A stretch of 36,064 nt of DNA from Streptomyces mayonensis (GCF_018982965.1 NZ_JACBYP010000084.1:1-36064), one strand, 5' to 3'; positions 8,121 to 15,863 are shown, numbered from the stretch's first letter. Notes: a model not told the origin generated them from the sequence alone. Numbers and translations: made by a program.

Positions 8121-9007
8121 TAGCCCCAGGCCCGGCAGACAGGGCGCAGGCGCTCGGGGACGGCGTTCGCGTCGGGCAGCGCGCGGCCCGGCTGCACGGT
8201 GCCGGTGCGGATGTTGTCGCGCCAGTCGCCGAGGCCCCGGACCAGCTCGCTGCTGGTCTTCGTGCCGTAGTTCAGCATGGCGGGCGCGTAGTCGACACCG
8301 AGGAACGCGCACAGGCGGCGCATCTCGCGTTCGGGGTCGGCGGTGATGTCCTCGTAGCGCACGGTGAAGCCGTCGGCGTCCGCCGTGCGGGCCTCCTCGA
8401 CGGCGCTGATGTAGCGCAGCACGTCGGTGACGGCCGTGTCGTAGGGCCGCTTCTCCGGGTCGCTCTCGTGCCAGGAGCGGGCGATCGAGTCGGGGTGGCG
8501 CAGGAGGAAGACGAAGCGGGCGTCGGGCCAGCAGTCCTTCAGGCGCTGGTACATGTAGGCGTTGGCCGGGGTCTTCTCGACGACGAAGTCCTTGCCGGAC
8601 CTGAGCAGTTCGCGGTGCAGGACGCGGTCCCACAGCAGGTGCTCCAGGTCGCCGCGCTTCAGGCCGAGTTCGCCCATCGCGCGCTCGGAGTGCCAGTTGT
8701 TGCAGGCGACCTCGAGCCGGCCGATGTGCAGCTCGTGCGGAGCGTGCAGCCGGGGGTGGGCGCCCATCATCATGCGCAGCAGGGTGGAGCCGGAACGGAT
8801 GGACGAGATGATGAAGACGGGCTCGCGCAGCAGCCGCTCGGTCGGGAGTTCCTCCGAGGCCGGACATCGGTACGGGGCCGCGGGCCGCTTCGTGACCGTG
8901 GGCGCCGCCGGCTTCTGGCTCTTCTCCTTCGCGGCGTGCGGCGCTCTGCGCACCTGGAGGCCGGTGGTGACGGTGAGGGCCCGGTTCAAGTTACGTGCGA
9001 GGCTCAT
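8111..9007 (-). CDS. Sulfotransferase family protein
   Basis: PAPS-dependent sulfotransferase fold of 298 aa. The 5'-phosphosulfate loop is IISSIRSGSTLLRMM, and the 3'-phosphate-binding region is FVFLLRHPDSIARSWHE. These are the two hallmark PAPS contacts, so transfer of a sulfuryl group to an unknown acceptor is expected. ATG 9007 (MSLARNLNRA) is preferred, with GCGGAA just upstream; the frame stays open to 9094, which would overlap the PaaX gene end. It lies downstream of PaaX on the same strand with an 83-bp gap, so co-transcription is possible. No role in aromatic catabolism is apparent. TGTGA-N6-TCACT at 9080-9095 lies about 75 bp upstream of the start, a CRP-like half-palindrome of uncertain meaning. 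Confidence 0.85.
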   Translation of the reverse strand: MSLARNLNRALTVTTGLQVRRAPHAAKEKSQKPAAPTVTKRPAAPYRCPASEELPTERLLREPVFIISSIRSGSTLLRMMMGAHPRLHAPHELHIGRLEVACNNWHSERAMGELGLKRGDLEHLLWDRVLHRELLRSGKDFVVEKTPANAYMYQRLKDCWPDARFVFLLRHPDSIARSWHESDPEKRPYDTAVTDVLRYISAVEEARTADADGFTVRYEDITADPEREMRRLCAFLGVDYAPAMLNYGTKTSSELVRGLGDWRDNIRTGTVQPGRALPDANAVPERLRPVCRAWGYTS

Positions 9008-9090
9008 GTTTCCGCACCGTAGGTGAGAAACCTGAGAAGAGGGTCTGAGAATGCTGAGGGTTCTCTGGTCACAGAAAAATGTGACGTGAA

Positions 9091-9936
9091 TCACTGACCG
9101 GAATGTGGGGCTGCTTCAGGAATCGCGAAGAGCGCCCCCGCGTCGCGCAACCGCTCGTGCAGGGCGCGGAAGACGGCCGCCGAACGCGCGCCGGGCCAGT
9201 CGCCGGGCAGCAGCCGGGCGGGCAGGCCGGGGTCGGCGTAGGGCAGGTGCCGCCATGAGTCCAGGGCTAGGAGGTAGTCGCGGTAGGCCTCCTCGGGCGG
9301 GGTGTCGTCGCGGCGCTCCCAGTCGTGCAGCACGCGCGCGTGGCGGTCGAGGAACGCCTCGTGCTCCTTGGCGACCGCGGCCAGGTCCCACCAGCGCGCC
9401 GCCGCCTCGGTGGTCGGCGTGAAGCCCAGGTGCTCGCCGCGGAAGAAGTCCACGTAGGAGTCCAGGCCCAGCCGGCCCAGTGCGTGCCGGGTCTCCTCGT
9501 ACAGGCGGGCCGGGGCGATCCACACGCCGGGGGCCGCGGTGCCGAAGCCGAGACCGGCCAGCCGGGAACGCAGGACGTGGCGCTTCTGCCGCTCCGACTC
9601 CGGCACGGAGAACACGGCGAGCACCCAGCCCTCGTCGTCGTGGGGCGCCGTGGCGTAGATGCGCCGGTCGCCGTCGTCGAGCAACTGCCGGGCCTCGTCG
9701 GAGAGCCGGTAGCCGGCCGCGCCCCGCGGGGTACGGGCGGGCAGCAGCAGCCCGCGCCGTTTCAGCCGGGAGACCGACGAGCGCACCGAGGGCGCGTCCA
9801 CCCCGACCGCGGCCAGCAGACGGATCAGCTCGGCGACGGGCACGGGGCCTGGGGCGAAGCGGCCGTAGGCGCCGTAGAACGTGACGATCAGGGACCTGGG
9901 GGTGTGCTGTGCGTGCTGGTCGGACACGTTGATCAT
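9091..9936 (-). CDS. paaX: PaaX-family transcriptional regulator
   Basis: 281 aa. The N-terminal winged helix is the PaaX type (TPRSLIVTFYGAYGR, then VAELIRLLAAVGVDAPSVRSSVSRLKRRGLL). A central domain (WVLAVFSVPESERQKRHVLRSRLAGLGFG and WIAPARL) and the C-terminal PaaX domain follow. PaaX proteins are repressors released by aryl-CoA thioesters, classically phenylacetyl-CoA. The start is 15 bp below the ligase stop on the same strand, so the two are probably co-transcribed. The paired elements at 4712-4754 and 11817-11857 are its likely targets (inference). ATG 9936 has only a weak ribosome site; GTG 9927 in the same frame is an alternative. Confidence 0.9.
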   Translation of the reverse strand: MINVSDQHAQHTPRSLIVTFYGAYGRFAPGPVPVAELIRLLAAVGVDAPSVRSSVSRLKRRGLLLPARTPRGAAGYRLSDEARQLLDDGDRRIYATAPHDDEGWVLAVFSVPESERQKRHVLRSRLAGLGFGTAAPGVWIAPARLYEETRHALGRLGLDSYVDFFRGEHLGFTPTTEAAARWWDLAAVAKEHEAFLDRHARVLHDWERRDDTPPEEAYRDYLLALDSWRHLPYADPGLPARLLPGDWPGARSAAVFRALHERLRDAGALFAIPEAAPHSGQ

Positions 9937-9951
9937 CTTATGTCGTTGGCA

Positions 9952-11775
9952 TCAGCCCTGGTCACCCCGGGCATCCGGCGAGGGCTTCGCCGGGGGCTCG
10001 GGCACTGATCCGGGCGGGGGCTCGGCCACGGACTCGGACGAGGGCTCGGTCACGGACTCGGACGAGGGCTCGGGCCCGGGCCTGGGCGCGGACCGGGGCG
10101 CGGACTCGGGTGGCGCGAGGAGGCGGTAGCGCTGGAGCTTGCCGGTCGCCGTCCGCGGCAACGCGTCCACGAAGACGATCTCGCGCGGGCACTTGTACGG
10201 CGCCAGCTCCGAGCGCAGGAACGCCCGCAGCGCGTCGGCGTCCCGCTCGGCGCCCTCCCTGAGCACCGCGTGGGCGACCACCACCTGCCCCCGGTGCCCG
10301 TCGGGCCGGCCCACCACCGCCGCCTCCACGACGTCCGGATGCCGCAGCAGCGCGTCCTCGACCTCGGGGCCCGCGATGTTGTAACCGGCGGAGACGATCA
10401 TGTCGTCCGCGCGTGCCACGTACCGGAAGTACCCGTCGGGTTCGCGCACATAGGTGTCCCCGGTGACGTTCCAGCCGTCGCGCACGTACTCCCGCTGCCG
10501 TGGGTCGGCGAGGTACCGGCAGCCCACCGGGCCGCGTACGGCAAGGAGTCCCGGCCTCCCGTCGGGCACGGGCGCTCCGGACGCGTCCTGTACGCGCGCC
10601 TGCCACCCCGGCACCGGCACGCCCGTCGTACCGGGCCTGATGGCGTCGTCCGCCGCGGAGACGAAGATGTGCAGCAGTTCGGTGGCACCGATGCCGTTGA
10701 TGATGCGCAGCCCGGTCCGCTCGTGCCAGGCCCGCCAGGTGGCCGCGGGCAGGTTCTCGCCGGCCGAGACGCACCGCCGCAGGCTCGTCACGTCGTGGCC
10801 GTCCAGCTCGCCGAGCATCGTGCGGTAGGCCGTCGGAGCGGTGAACAGCACCGACACCCGGTGCTCGGCCACGGCCGGCAACAGCTGCCTGGGCCCCGCC
10901 TGTTCGAGCAGCAGCGCGCTCGCCCCGGCCCGCATCGGGAAGATCACCAGCCCGCCGAGCCCGAAGGTGAAGCCGAGCGGCGGGCTGCCCGCGAACAGGT
11001 CGTCGGGACGCGGCTCGAGCACGTGCCGGGAGAAGGTGTCGGCGATCGCCAGCACGTCGCGGTGGAAGTGGATGCAGCCCTTGGGGCGCCCGGTGGTCCC
11101 GGACGTGAAGGCGATCAGCGCCACGTCGTCGGCCGCGGTGTCCACGGCGGGAAAGGGCACGTGGGGCGCGGCGCCGGACTCGGTACCGGACTCCGCGCCG
11201 GGTGCCGGGCGGTCGGGCCCCGGGTCCGGACCGCTCCGGTTCAGCAGGTCGTCGGGCGCGTCGCCGCCGTACGTCGTGATCCGCAGCCCCGGGATCTCCG
11301 CCTTGGCGAGGTCGTCGACGGCCCGGACGTCGCACAGCGCGTGCCGCACCCGGGCGATCTCGCAGATCGCGCCCAGCTCGTGCGGGCGCTGCTGGGCCAG
11401 CACGGTGACCGCCACCGCGCCCGCCTTCAGCACCGCGAGCCAGCAGGCGGCCAGCCACGGCGTGGTCGGGCCGCGCAGCAGGACCCGGTTGCCGGGGACG
11501 ACGCCCAGGTCGCCGGTGAGCACGTGCGCGATCCGGTCGACGCGGGCCCGCAGCTCGCCGTAGGTCCACGACGCCCCGGACGCGGTGCGGAAGACGGGGC
11601 GGTCGCCGGGCGGGCCGGTGAGCAGCTCGGCGGCGCAGTTCAGCCGGTCCGGGTAGCGCAGCTCGGGGAGGTCGAGGAGCAGCTCGGGCCACTGGTCCGG
11701 GGGCGGCAGGTGGTCGCGCGCGAACGTGTCGACGTGGGCCGAGCGGTGCGGCCGCGCGTGGCGCGGATCTGCCAT
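9952..11775 (-). CDS. Aryl-CoA ligase (2-aminobenzoate/benzoate-CoA ligase type)
   Basis: ANL-superfamily acyl-CoA synthetase of 607 aa that would activate a benzoate-type acid with ATP and CoA. The P-loop-like motif FTSGTTGRPKG, the A5 region NGIGATELLHIF, the hinge motif near YFRYVARADDMI and the C-terminal Lys motif PRTATGKLQRYR are all visible. The N-terminus (VDTFARDHLPPPDQWPELL) resembles 2-aminobenzoate-CoA ligases as I recall them. Two low-complexity parts are unusual: a Pro/Gly/Ser insert just before the ATP-binding motif, and a tail of four 8-residue Pro/Ser/Glu repeats encoded by a 24-bp DNA repeat. ATG 11775 lies 209 bp from the divergent acyl-CoA dehydrogenase start, and the shared region holds the operator candidate. 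Confidence 0.87.
   Translation of the reverse strand: MADPRHARPHRSAHVDTFARDHLPPPDQWPELLLDLPELRYPDRLNCAAELLTGPPGDRPVFRTASGASWTYGELRARVDRIAHVLTGDLGVVPGNRVLLRGPTTPWLAACWLAVLKAGAVAVTVLAQQRPHELGAICEIARVRHALCDVRAVDDLAKAEIPGLRITTYGGDAPDDLLNRSGPDPGPDRPAPGAESGTESGAAPHVPFPAVDTAADDVALIAFTSGTTGRPKGCIHFHRDVLAIADTFSRHVLEPRPDDLFAGSPPLGFTFGLGGLVIFPMRAGASALLLEQAGPRQLLPAVAEHRVSVLFTAPTAYRTMLGELDGHDVTSLRRCVSAGENLPAATWRAWHERTGLRIINGIGATELLHIFVSAADDAIRPGTTGVPVPGWQARVQDASGAPVPDGRPGLLAVRGPVGCRYLADPRQREYVRDGWNVTGDTYVREPDGYFRYVARADDMIVSAGYNIAGPEVEDALLRHPDVVEAAVVGRPDGHRGQVVVAHAVLREGAERDADALRAFLRSELAPYKCPREIVFVDALPRTATGKLQRYRLLAPPESAPRSAPRPGPEPSSESVTEPSSESVAEPPPGSVPEPPAKPSPDARGDQG
9980..10075. repeat. 24-bp tandem repeat encoding the ligase C-terminal tail
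   Basis: Four units start at 9980, 10004, 10028 and 10052. The last two are nearly identical and share ACGGACTCGGACGAGGGCTC; the first two have diverged. In the coding strand each unit gives eight residues of the EPSSESVT type. The tail lies after the catalytic Lys motif, so it is unlikely to matter for catalysis. Confidence 0.8.
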
Positions 11776-11816
11776 GGCGGTTCGCCCCCTTTGTCGTGGT
11801 GGGCTCGCGCAACGAG

Positions 11817-11857
11817 CGTATCGTGTTGGTGACGACAGTCAACGGGGCGCGATAACG
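11817..11857. promoter_or_regulatory. Composite operator candidate in the ligase / acyl-CoA dehydrogenase divergent promoter
   Basis: CGTATCG (11817-11823), 6 nt, TGACGACAGTCA (11830-11841), 9 nt, GATAACG (11851-11857). This matches the element at 4712-4754 in order, core and right-hand spacing. It lies between the ligase start (11775, minus) and the dehydrogenase start (11985, plus), so one bound protein could control both directions. Confidence 0.6.
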
Positions 11858-11984
11858 TCGAGTGTGAACCGGCGTGCACGGGAACGAGGGCCGCAGTCGA
11901 GGGCATTGGCAGGCGCGCGCAGGACACGGCGGGGGCTGACGGCAATGCTTACGGCAGTGCTCACGGCACAGGAAGGGACCGGCG

Positions 11985-13367
11985 ATGACCGCATTCTCGC
12001 TCGAACCGGGACACGTCACCTGGTGCGAAGAGCTGCGCACCCTGGCCGCCGGGAGGCTGCGGCCGCTGGCGGAGAAGGGCGAGCCGGGCCGCGTCAACCG
12101 TCCCCTCCTCGCCGAACTCGGTGCGCTCGGTCTGCTGTCCCGCCTGTTCACCTCCGGCGCGCTCGACCTGTGCCTGATGCGGGAGTCCCTCGCCCACTCC
12201 TGCACGGAGGCCGAGACCGCCCTCGCCCTCCAGGGACTCGGTGCCCACCCGGTGCACGCCCACGGCACCGAGGCGCAACGCGCCCGCTGGCTCCCGCGGG
12301 TGGCCGACGGCACCGCGGTGGCCGCCTTCGCCCTCACCGAACCCGACGCGGGCTCCGACGCGGCGGCCCTGGGCCTGCGGGCGGACCCGGACGCGAGTCC
12401 CGGGGCGCGAGCGGAGCCGGCCCCGGGCGCGGGAGCCGACGCCCACGCCGGGACGAAGACGCCGCGCGCCGGGGGCCCCGCACCCGTCCACGCTTCCGAC
12501 ACCGCCCCGGCCGTCCTGGCCACCTCGCCCGCCGCGCCCGCCGCGCCCGCCGCGCCCACTTCGCCCCGCGCGGCCACGCCGGCCCCGTCACCCGCCTCAG
12601 CCACCCCGGCCGTCCCGACCGCCGTACCCGACGGCCCTTCCGCCTGGCGGCTCACCGGCGAGAAGCGCTGGATCTCCAACGCCCCCGAGGCCGACTCCTA
12701 CACCGTCTTCGCCCGCACCACGCCCGGCGCCGGCGCGCGCGGCGTCACCGCGTTCCTCGTGCCCGCCGACCGCCCAGGCCTCACCGGCACCCCGCTCGAC
12801 ATGCTCTCGCCGCACCCCGTCGGCGCCCTCGCCCTCGACGCCGTACCCGTCACCGCGGACGACGTGCTCGGCGTGCCGGACCGCGGCTTCCGGGTCGCGA
12901 TGGACACCCTCAACCTCTTCCGTCCCAGCGTCGGCGCCTTCGCCGTCGGCATGGCACAGGCCGCGCTGGACGCCACCCTCGCGCACACCGCCACCCGCGA
13001 CGCCTTCGGCGGCAAGCTGCGCGACCTCCAGGCCGTCTCCCACCAGGTCGCCGAGATGGCCCTGCGCACCGAGGCGGCCCGCCTGATGGTGTACGCGGCG
13101 GCGACGGCGTACGACACGGGCGCGCCGGACGTCCCGAAGCGCGCCGCGATGGCGAAGCTGCTGGCCACCGAGACCGCCCAGTACGTCGTCGACCGCGCCG
13201 TCCAGCTGCACGGCGCACGCGCGCTGGCCCGCGGCCACCTCCTCGAACACCTCTACCGCGAGGTGCGCGCCCCGCGCATCTACGAGGGCGCCAGCGAGGT
13301 GCAGCGCGGCATCATCGCCAAGGAGCTGTACCGCACCCCGCGCCCGACCGAGGAGGCCGGAGCATGA
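11985..13367 (+). CDS. Acyl-CoA dehydrogenase with a large Ala/Pro-rich insertion
   Basis: Flavin-dependent acyl-CoA dehydrogenase fold. FALTEPDAGSDAAAL (flavin/substrate signature 1) is followed much later by WRLTGEKRWISNA (beta-domain signature), and the C-terminus has RIYEGASEVQRGIIAKELY. The Glu of YEG is the usual catalytic base position. In relatives the two N-terminal signatures lie about 10-15 residues apart; here about 88 Ala/Pro/Thr/Ser-rich residues (about 130-218) separate them, giving 460 aa rather than about 380. The frame is intact and conserved parts look functional. ATG 11985 has GGAAGGGA 6 nt upstream. The stop overlaps the Rid-family start as ATGA, so the two are coupled. 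Probably oxidises a reduced-ring or ring-opened CoA intermediate. Confidence 0.88.
   Translation: MTAFSLEPGHVTWCEELRTLAAGRLRPLAEKGEPGRVNRPLLAELGALGLLSRLFTSGALDLCLMRESLAHSCTEAETALALQGLGAHPVHAHGTEAQRARWLPRVADGTAVAAFALTEPDAGSDAAALGLRADPDASPGARAEPAPGAGADAHAGTKTPRAGGPAPVHASDTAPAVLATSPAAPAAPAAPTSPRAATPAPSPASATPAVPTAVPDGPSAWRLTGEKRWISNAPEADSYTVFARTTPGAGARGVTAFLVPADRPGLTGTPLDMLSPHPVGALALDAVPVTADDVLGVPDRGFRVAMDTLNLFRPSVGAFAVGMAQAALDATLAHTATRDAFGGKLRDLQAVSHQVAEMALRTEAARLMVYAAATAYDTGAPDVPKRAAMAKLLATETAQYVVDRAVQLHGARALARGHLLEHLYREVRAPRIYEGASEVQRGIIAKELYRTPRPTEEAGA
12375..12640. repeat. Low-complexity insertion in the acyl-CoA dehydrogenase gene
   Basis: About 265 bp encoding almost only Ala, Pro, Thr, Ser and Gly. 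It includes a GCC/GCG/CCC microrepeat near 12529-12560 that reads as repeated Ala-Ala-Pro. The insert keeps the frame and falls in a loop between two conserved beta-domain signatures. Confidence 0.75.
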
Positions 13368-13762
13368 CCGCCGAACGGGTCAACCCGCCCGAACTCTCCC
13401 CGCCCACCGGCTTCTCCCACGCCGTCGTCGCCACCGGCGCCCGCGTCGTGTTCCTGGCCGGCCAGACCGCCCTCGACCCGTACGGCGGGATCACCGGCGA
13501 CACCCTCCCCGCGCAGTTCGAGAAGGCCCTCACCAACCTCCTCACCGCGCTGCGCGCCGCGGGCGGCACCCCCGCCGACCTCGCCCGCGTCACCGTCTAC
13601 GCCACGGACGTCGCCGCCTACCGCACCCACGCCACCGAACTGGGCCGCACCTGGCGCGAACTGGCCGGGCGGGACTACCCGGCGATGGCCGTCGTGGAGG
13701 TCGTACGCCTGTGGGACGAACGGGCGTTGGTGGAACTCGACGGGTTCGCCGTACTGCCCTAG
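13364..13762 (+). CDS. Rid-family (YjgF/YER057c/UK114) protein
   Basis: 132 aa covering the whole Rid fold. VFLAGQTALDPYGGITGDT and ARVTVYATDVAAY are typical. Archetypal RidA hydrolyses enamine/imine intermediates and needs an Arg (Arg105 in E. coli, in PARSCVEVARLP). The aligned segment here is YPAMAVVEVVRLW, with Met at that position, so this belongs to a non-archetypal Rid group and may not be a classical imine deaminase. Its ATG overlaps the dehydrogenase stop (ATGA), showing tight coupling. An enamine-handling protein makes sense next to a 2-aminobenzoyl-CoA-type pathway, whose ring-reduced product is an enamine. Confidence 0.88.
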   Translation: MTAERVNPPELSPPTGFSHAVVATGARVVFLAGQTALDPYGGITGDTLPAQFEKALTNLLTALRAAGGTPADLARVTVYATDVAAYRTHATELGRTWRELAGRDYPAMAVVEVVRLWDERALVELDGFAVLP

Positions 13763-13784
13763 GCGCATCGGCCCGCCGGGGCGT

Positions 13785-14039
13785 TCACGCGGCCGACGGG
13801 TGGCCGACCGCCGGGCGCGGGGCGACCACGCGGCCGTCGGGCCGCAGCTCGCCGGTGTCGTCGAAGACGATCGTGCCGTCGCACAGCAGGTTCCAGCCCT
13901 GCTCGGGGTGGGCGGCGACGAGGTGCACGGCGACGGCGCCCGCCGCGGAGAAGCCCGAGGCCGAGACACGGGCCGCGGCGGAGTCGTCCGCGGGCGCGGG
14001 GGAGTCGGTCGCGGGGCAGGAAGACCGGTGGGTACACAT
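13785..14039 (-). CDS. DUF5999 family small protein
   Basis: 84 aa. The N-terminus MCTHRSSCPATDS and the C-terminal block HPEQGWNLLCDGTIVFDDTGELRPDG match the short Streptomyces DUF5999 proteins as I remember them; the function is unknown. The two Cys near the start and one near the end may be a metal or redox feature. Compared with typical members it carries about 20 extra Ala/Ser-rich residues in the middle. ATG 14039 has a perfect GGAGG 6 nt upstream; the longer open frame to 14174 has no such support. It converges with the Rid-family gene with only 22 bp between them. Confidence 0.75.
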   Translation of the reverse strand: MCTHRSSCPATDSPAPADDSAAARVSASGFSAAGAVAVHLVAAHPEQGWNLLCDGTIVFDDTGELRPDGRVVAPRPAVGHPSAA

Positions 14040-14279
14040 GGCGCACCTCCACGTCGGGGGACCGTCCCGCCGTCGGGACCGTCGCTCGTAGCGACCGTGC
14101 GCCCGGCGGGCGGGTGACGCCAAGTCCCCGGCGGCAGGCGTGACAACACCCGGACAAGCCGGGGACGGTTCCACGACGCCCGGTGCGGACTCGCCACCGA
14201 AGGGGTGACGGTCACCCGCGCCGACCGCCGCGCCCGGTACCAGTGGAACCCCTCATTCCGACCGACCGGGAGGTCCCCC

Positions 14280-14723
14280 ATGCCCGTACGATCAGCGGCC
14301 CTCGCCACGGCCGCCGGCGCCGCCCTGCTCCTCCTCGCCGCCCCCGCCGCCCCTGCCGCCACCGCCGACGCCGGACTGGTCACGGAGTCGGTGACGGTCG
14401 ACTCGGCCGGCCGAGTCACCGCGGACGGCGCCGTCACCCTGTCCGGCACCTACCGCTGCACCGCCGGCTCCGGCCCCGTCTTCGTCAGCTCCACGGTGAG
14501 CCAGGGCGACTCGTCCGTCCGGGCCGGCATCGGCGGCACCCGCGCCACCTGCGACGGCCTGGAGCACCGCTGGGTCAACACGGGTACGCCCGACGCGGTC
14601 GTCCTCAAGCCCGGCGCGGCGCACGTCGAGGCCACCCTGATGGAACTGCGCCCAGCGGGCATCGTGCCGCTGCCGAGCTTCCACGCACGGCACGCCCAGG
14701 ACGTGACACTGATCGCGGGCTGA
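14280..14723 (+). CDS. Secreted DUF6299-like protein
   Basis: 147 aa with a clear signal peptide: MPVRSA, a long Ala/Leu hydrophobic stretch, then an APAAPAATADA cleavage region. The mature part has VTLSGTYRCTAGSGPVFVSS, an Ig-like or beta-rich pattern with two Cys that could form a disulfide (TYRCT and RATCDG). It resembles Streptomyces DUF6299 proteins; function unknown. ATG 14280 has GGGAGG just upstream; an in-frame GTG at 14205 lacks one. A nested inverted repeat follows the stop. Confidence 0.75.
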   Translation: MPVRSAALATAAGAALLLLAAPAAPAATADAGLVTESVTVDSAGRVTADGAVTLSGTYRCTAGSGPVFVSSTVSQGDSSVRAGIGGTRATCDGLEHRWVNTGTPDAVVLKPGAAHVEATLMELRPAGIVPLPSFHARHAQDVTLIAG

Positions 14724-14731
14724 CTTCTTGT

Positions 14732-14800
14732 TGACGGGACAGTTAGTTTCGCGGAATACGCGACCCGAGCGGTGTGTCGCCGGGGCGAACTGTCCCGTCA
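14732..14800. terminator. Nested inverted repeat between converging genes, possible bidirectional terminator
   Basis: TGACGGGACAGTT (14732-14744) is the exact reverse complement of 14788-14800. The 43-nt interior contains TCGCG-GAATA-CGCGA (14749-14763). TTGACGG (14731-14737) can instead pair with CCGTCAA at 14810-14816, giving a competing fold. It fills the gap between the DUF6299-like and DUF2637 genes, so termination in both directions is the simplest role. Confidence 0.6.
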
Positions 14801-14812
14801 CGGACTGCTCCG

Positions 14813-15754
14813 TCAACCCCGATTCACAGGCCTTGTGCCGGATTGCGGTGAAGAGGGGATGTTCTTTCGCTGTTGCGGAAGGGGCAGTGGCTCCCGAGCC
14901 GTCCCCGCGTCCGCCGTCTCGTCACCCTGCGTAGTCGCGGCGGGTTGGCGGTGGCGCGGCGTCGTCCGCCGTGGCGGGCGGGTGAGGGTGATCTGGCGGA
15001 CTGTCTGCTGGAAGCAGATCAGCGAGGCGAGCCCGGGCAGGGCCGCCGCCGCACCGTCGTCGAGCGTCCGGGGCGCCTGGGCGATGCACAGGAACATGGC
15101 GATGGCCGAGAACAGCAGGACCACGGCCCAGGAGTGGACCGCCCGGCGCTGGTGCAGCGCCGCCCGCAGCACCGCCAGCGACGCCACCAGCCAGGGCCCG
15201 TAGACCAGCAACGGCCACCAGGACACCACGCCGTTGCTGGTGCGGGTCACGGCGGCCAGGCGCAGCGGCTCGTAGGCGACCATGCCGCCGAACAGGCTCA
15301 CGGAGGCCGCGATGACCGCCGCGAGAGCCGCGACGAAGAGACTCGCGGCACGCAGCCGGCTCATCCTCCGCCGGACCCTGCGATGGCTGGGAGGCGCCTC
15401 CCGCAACGGCGGCAGCTCCGCGGTGATCTCCTGCAGATTGCTCAGCGGGGTGCCCGGAGCGGGCGCGGCCGACGACGCGTCGGCGGCGTACGGGACGGTG
15501 TGCTGCTGCTCCGCCGGACGCGCGGCGAAGTACTGCTGCTCCGCCGCGTAGGAGTAGGAGGGGGCGGGGGTGTGCTGCTGCTCCACCGCGTCCTGGAGCA
15601 GGAACGCGAGTTCCTCGGCCGGGTCCCAGCCGGGCTCGGGCGGAACCAGGGTCTCCTGGAAGGCCTGCTCGGGTGCCCGGTGACGGCCGGTGCCCGTGGT
15701 GCGGAACGAACCTTCGGCGTACGGCATGTAAGGGTGAGTGTGGTCTTCGTACAC
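14813..15754 (-). CDS. DUF2637 domain membrane protein
   Basis: 313 aa. The N-terminal ~130 residues are hydrophilic and Gln/Pro/Ala-rich with two EQQ-containing repeats (AEQQYFAARPAEQQHT). Next comes an Arg-rich stretch (HRRVRRRMSRLRAAS) and about four membrane segments, including FVAALAAVIAASVSLFGGM, WWPLLVYGPWLVASLAVL and WAVVLLFSAIAMFLCIAQAP; the tail is charged. This matches the actinobacterial DUF2637 family, four-helix proteins common on plasmids and integrative elements as well as chromosomes; function unknown. No integrase or replication gene is adjacent. Confidence 0.8.
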   Translation of the reverse strand: MYEDHTHPYMPYAEGSFRTTGTGRHRAPEQAFQETLVPPEPGWDPAEELAFLLQDAVEQQHTPAPSYSYAAEQQYFAARPAEQQHTVPYAADASSAAPAPGTPLSNLQEITAELPPLREAPPSHRRVRRRMSRLRAASLFVAALAAVIAASVSLFGGMVAYEPLRLAAVTRTSNGVVSWWPLLVYGPWLVASLAVLRAALHQRRAVHSWAVVLLFSAIAMFLCIAQAPRTLDDGAAAALPGLASLICFQQTVRQITLTRPPRRTTPRHRQPAATTQGDETADAGTAREPLPLPQQRKNIPSSPQSGTRPVNRG

Positions 15755-15863
15755 GACGCGCGGGTCACTCCGTCCGAGTACGGGCCGGTGGCGGACTGTG
15801 ATGTCTGCCGGGTCGGTCGGCGTACTCAGCAGCTGCTGGGAATTCCCCGTGTTCCGCGGTCAT

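Noticed and set aside
14813..15754. Integrative element or plasmid remnant around the DUF2637 gene
   Set aside because: DUF2637 is frequent on mobile elements, but no integrase, replication gene, tRNA or direct-repeat att site is present here.
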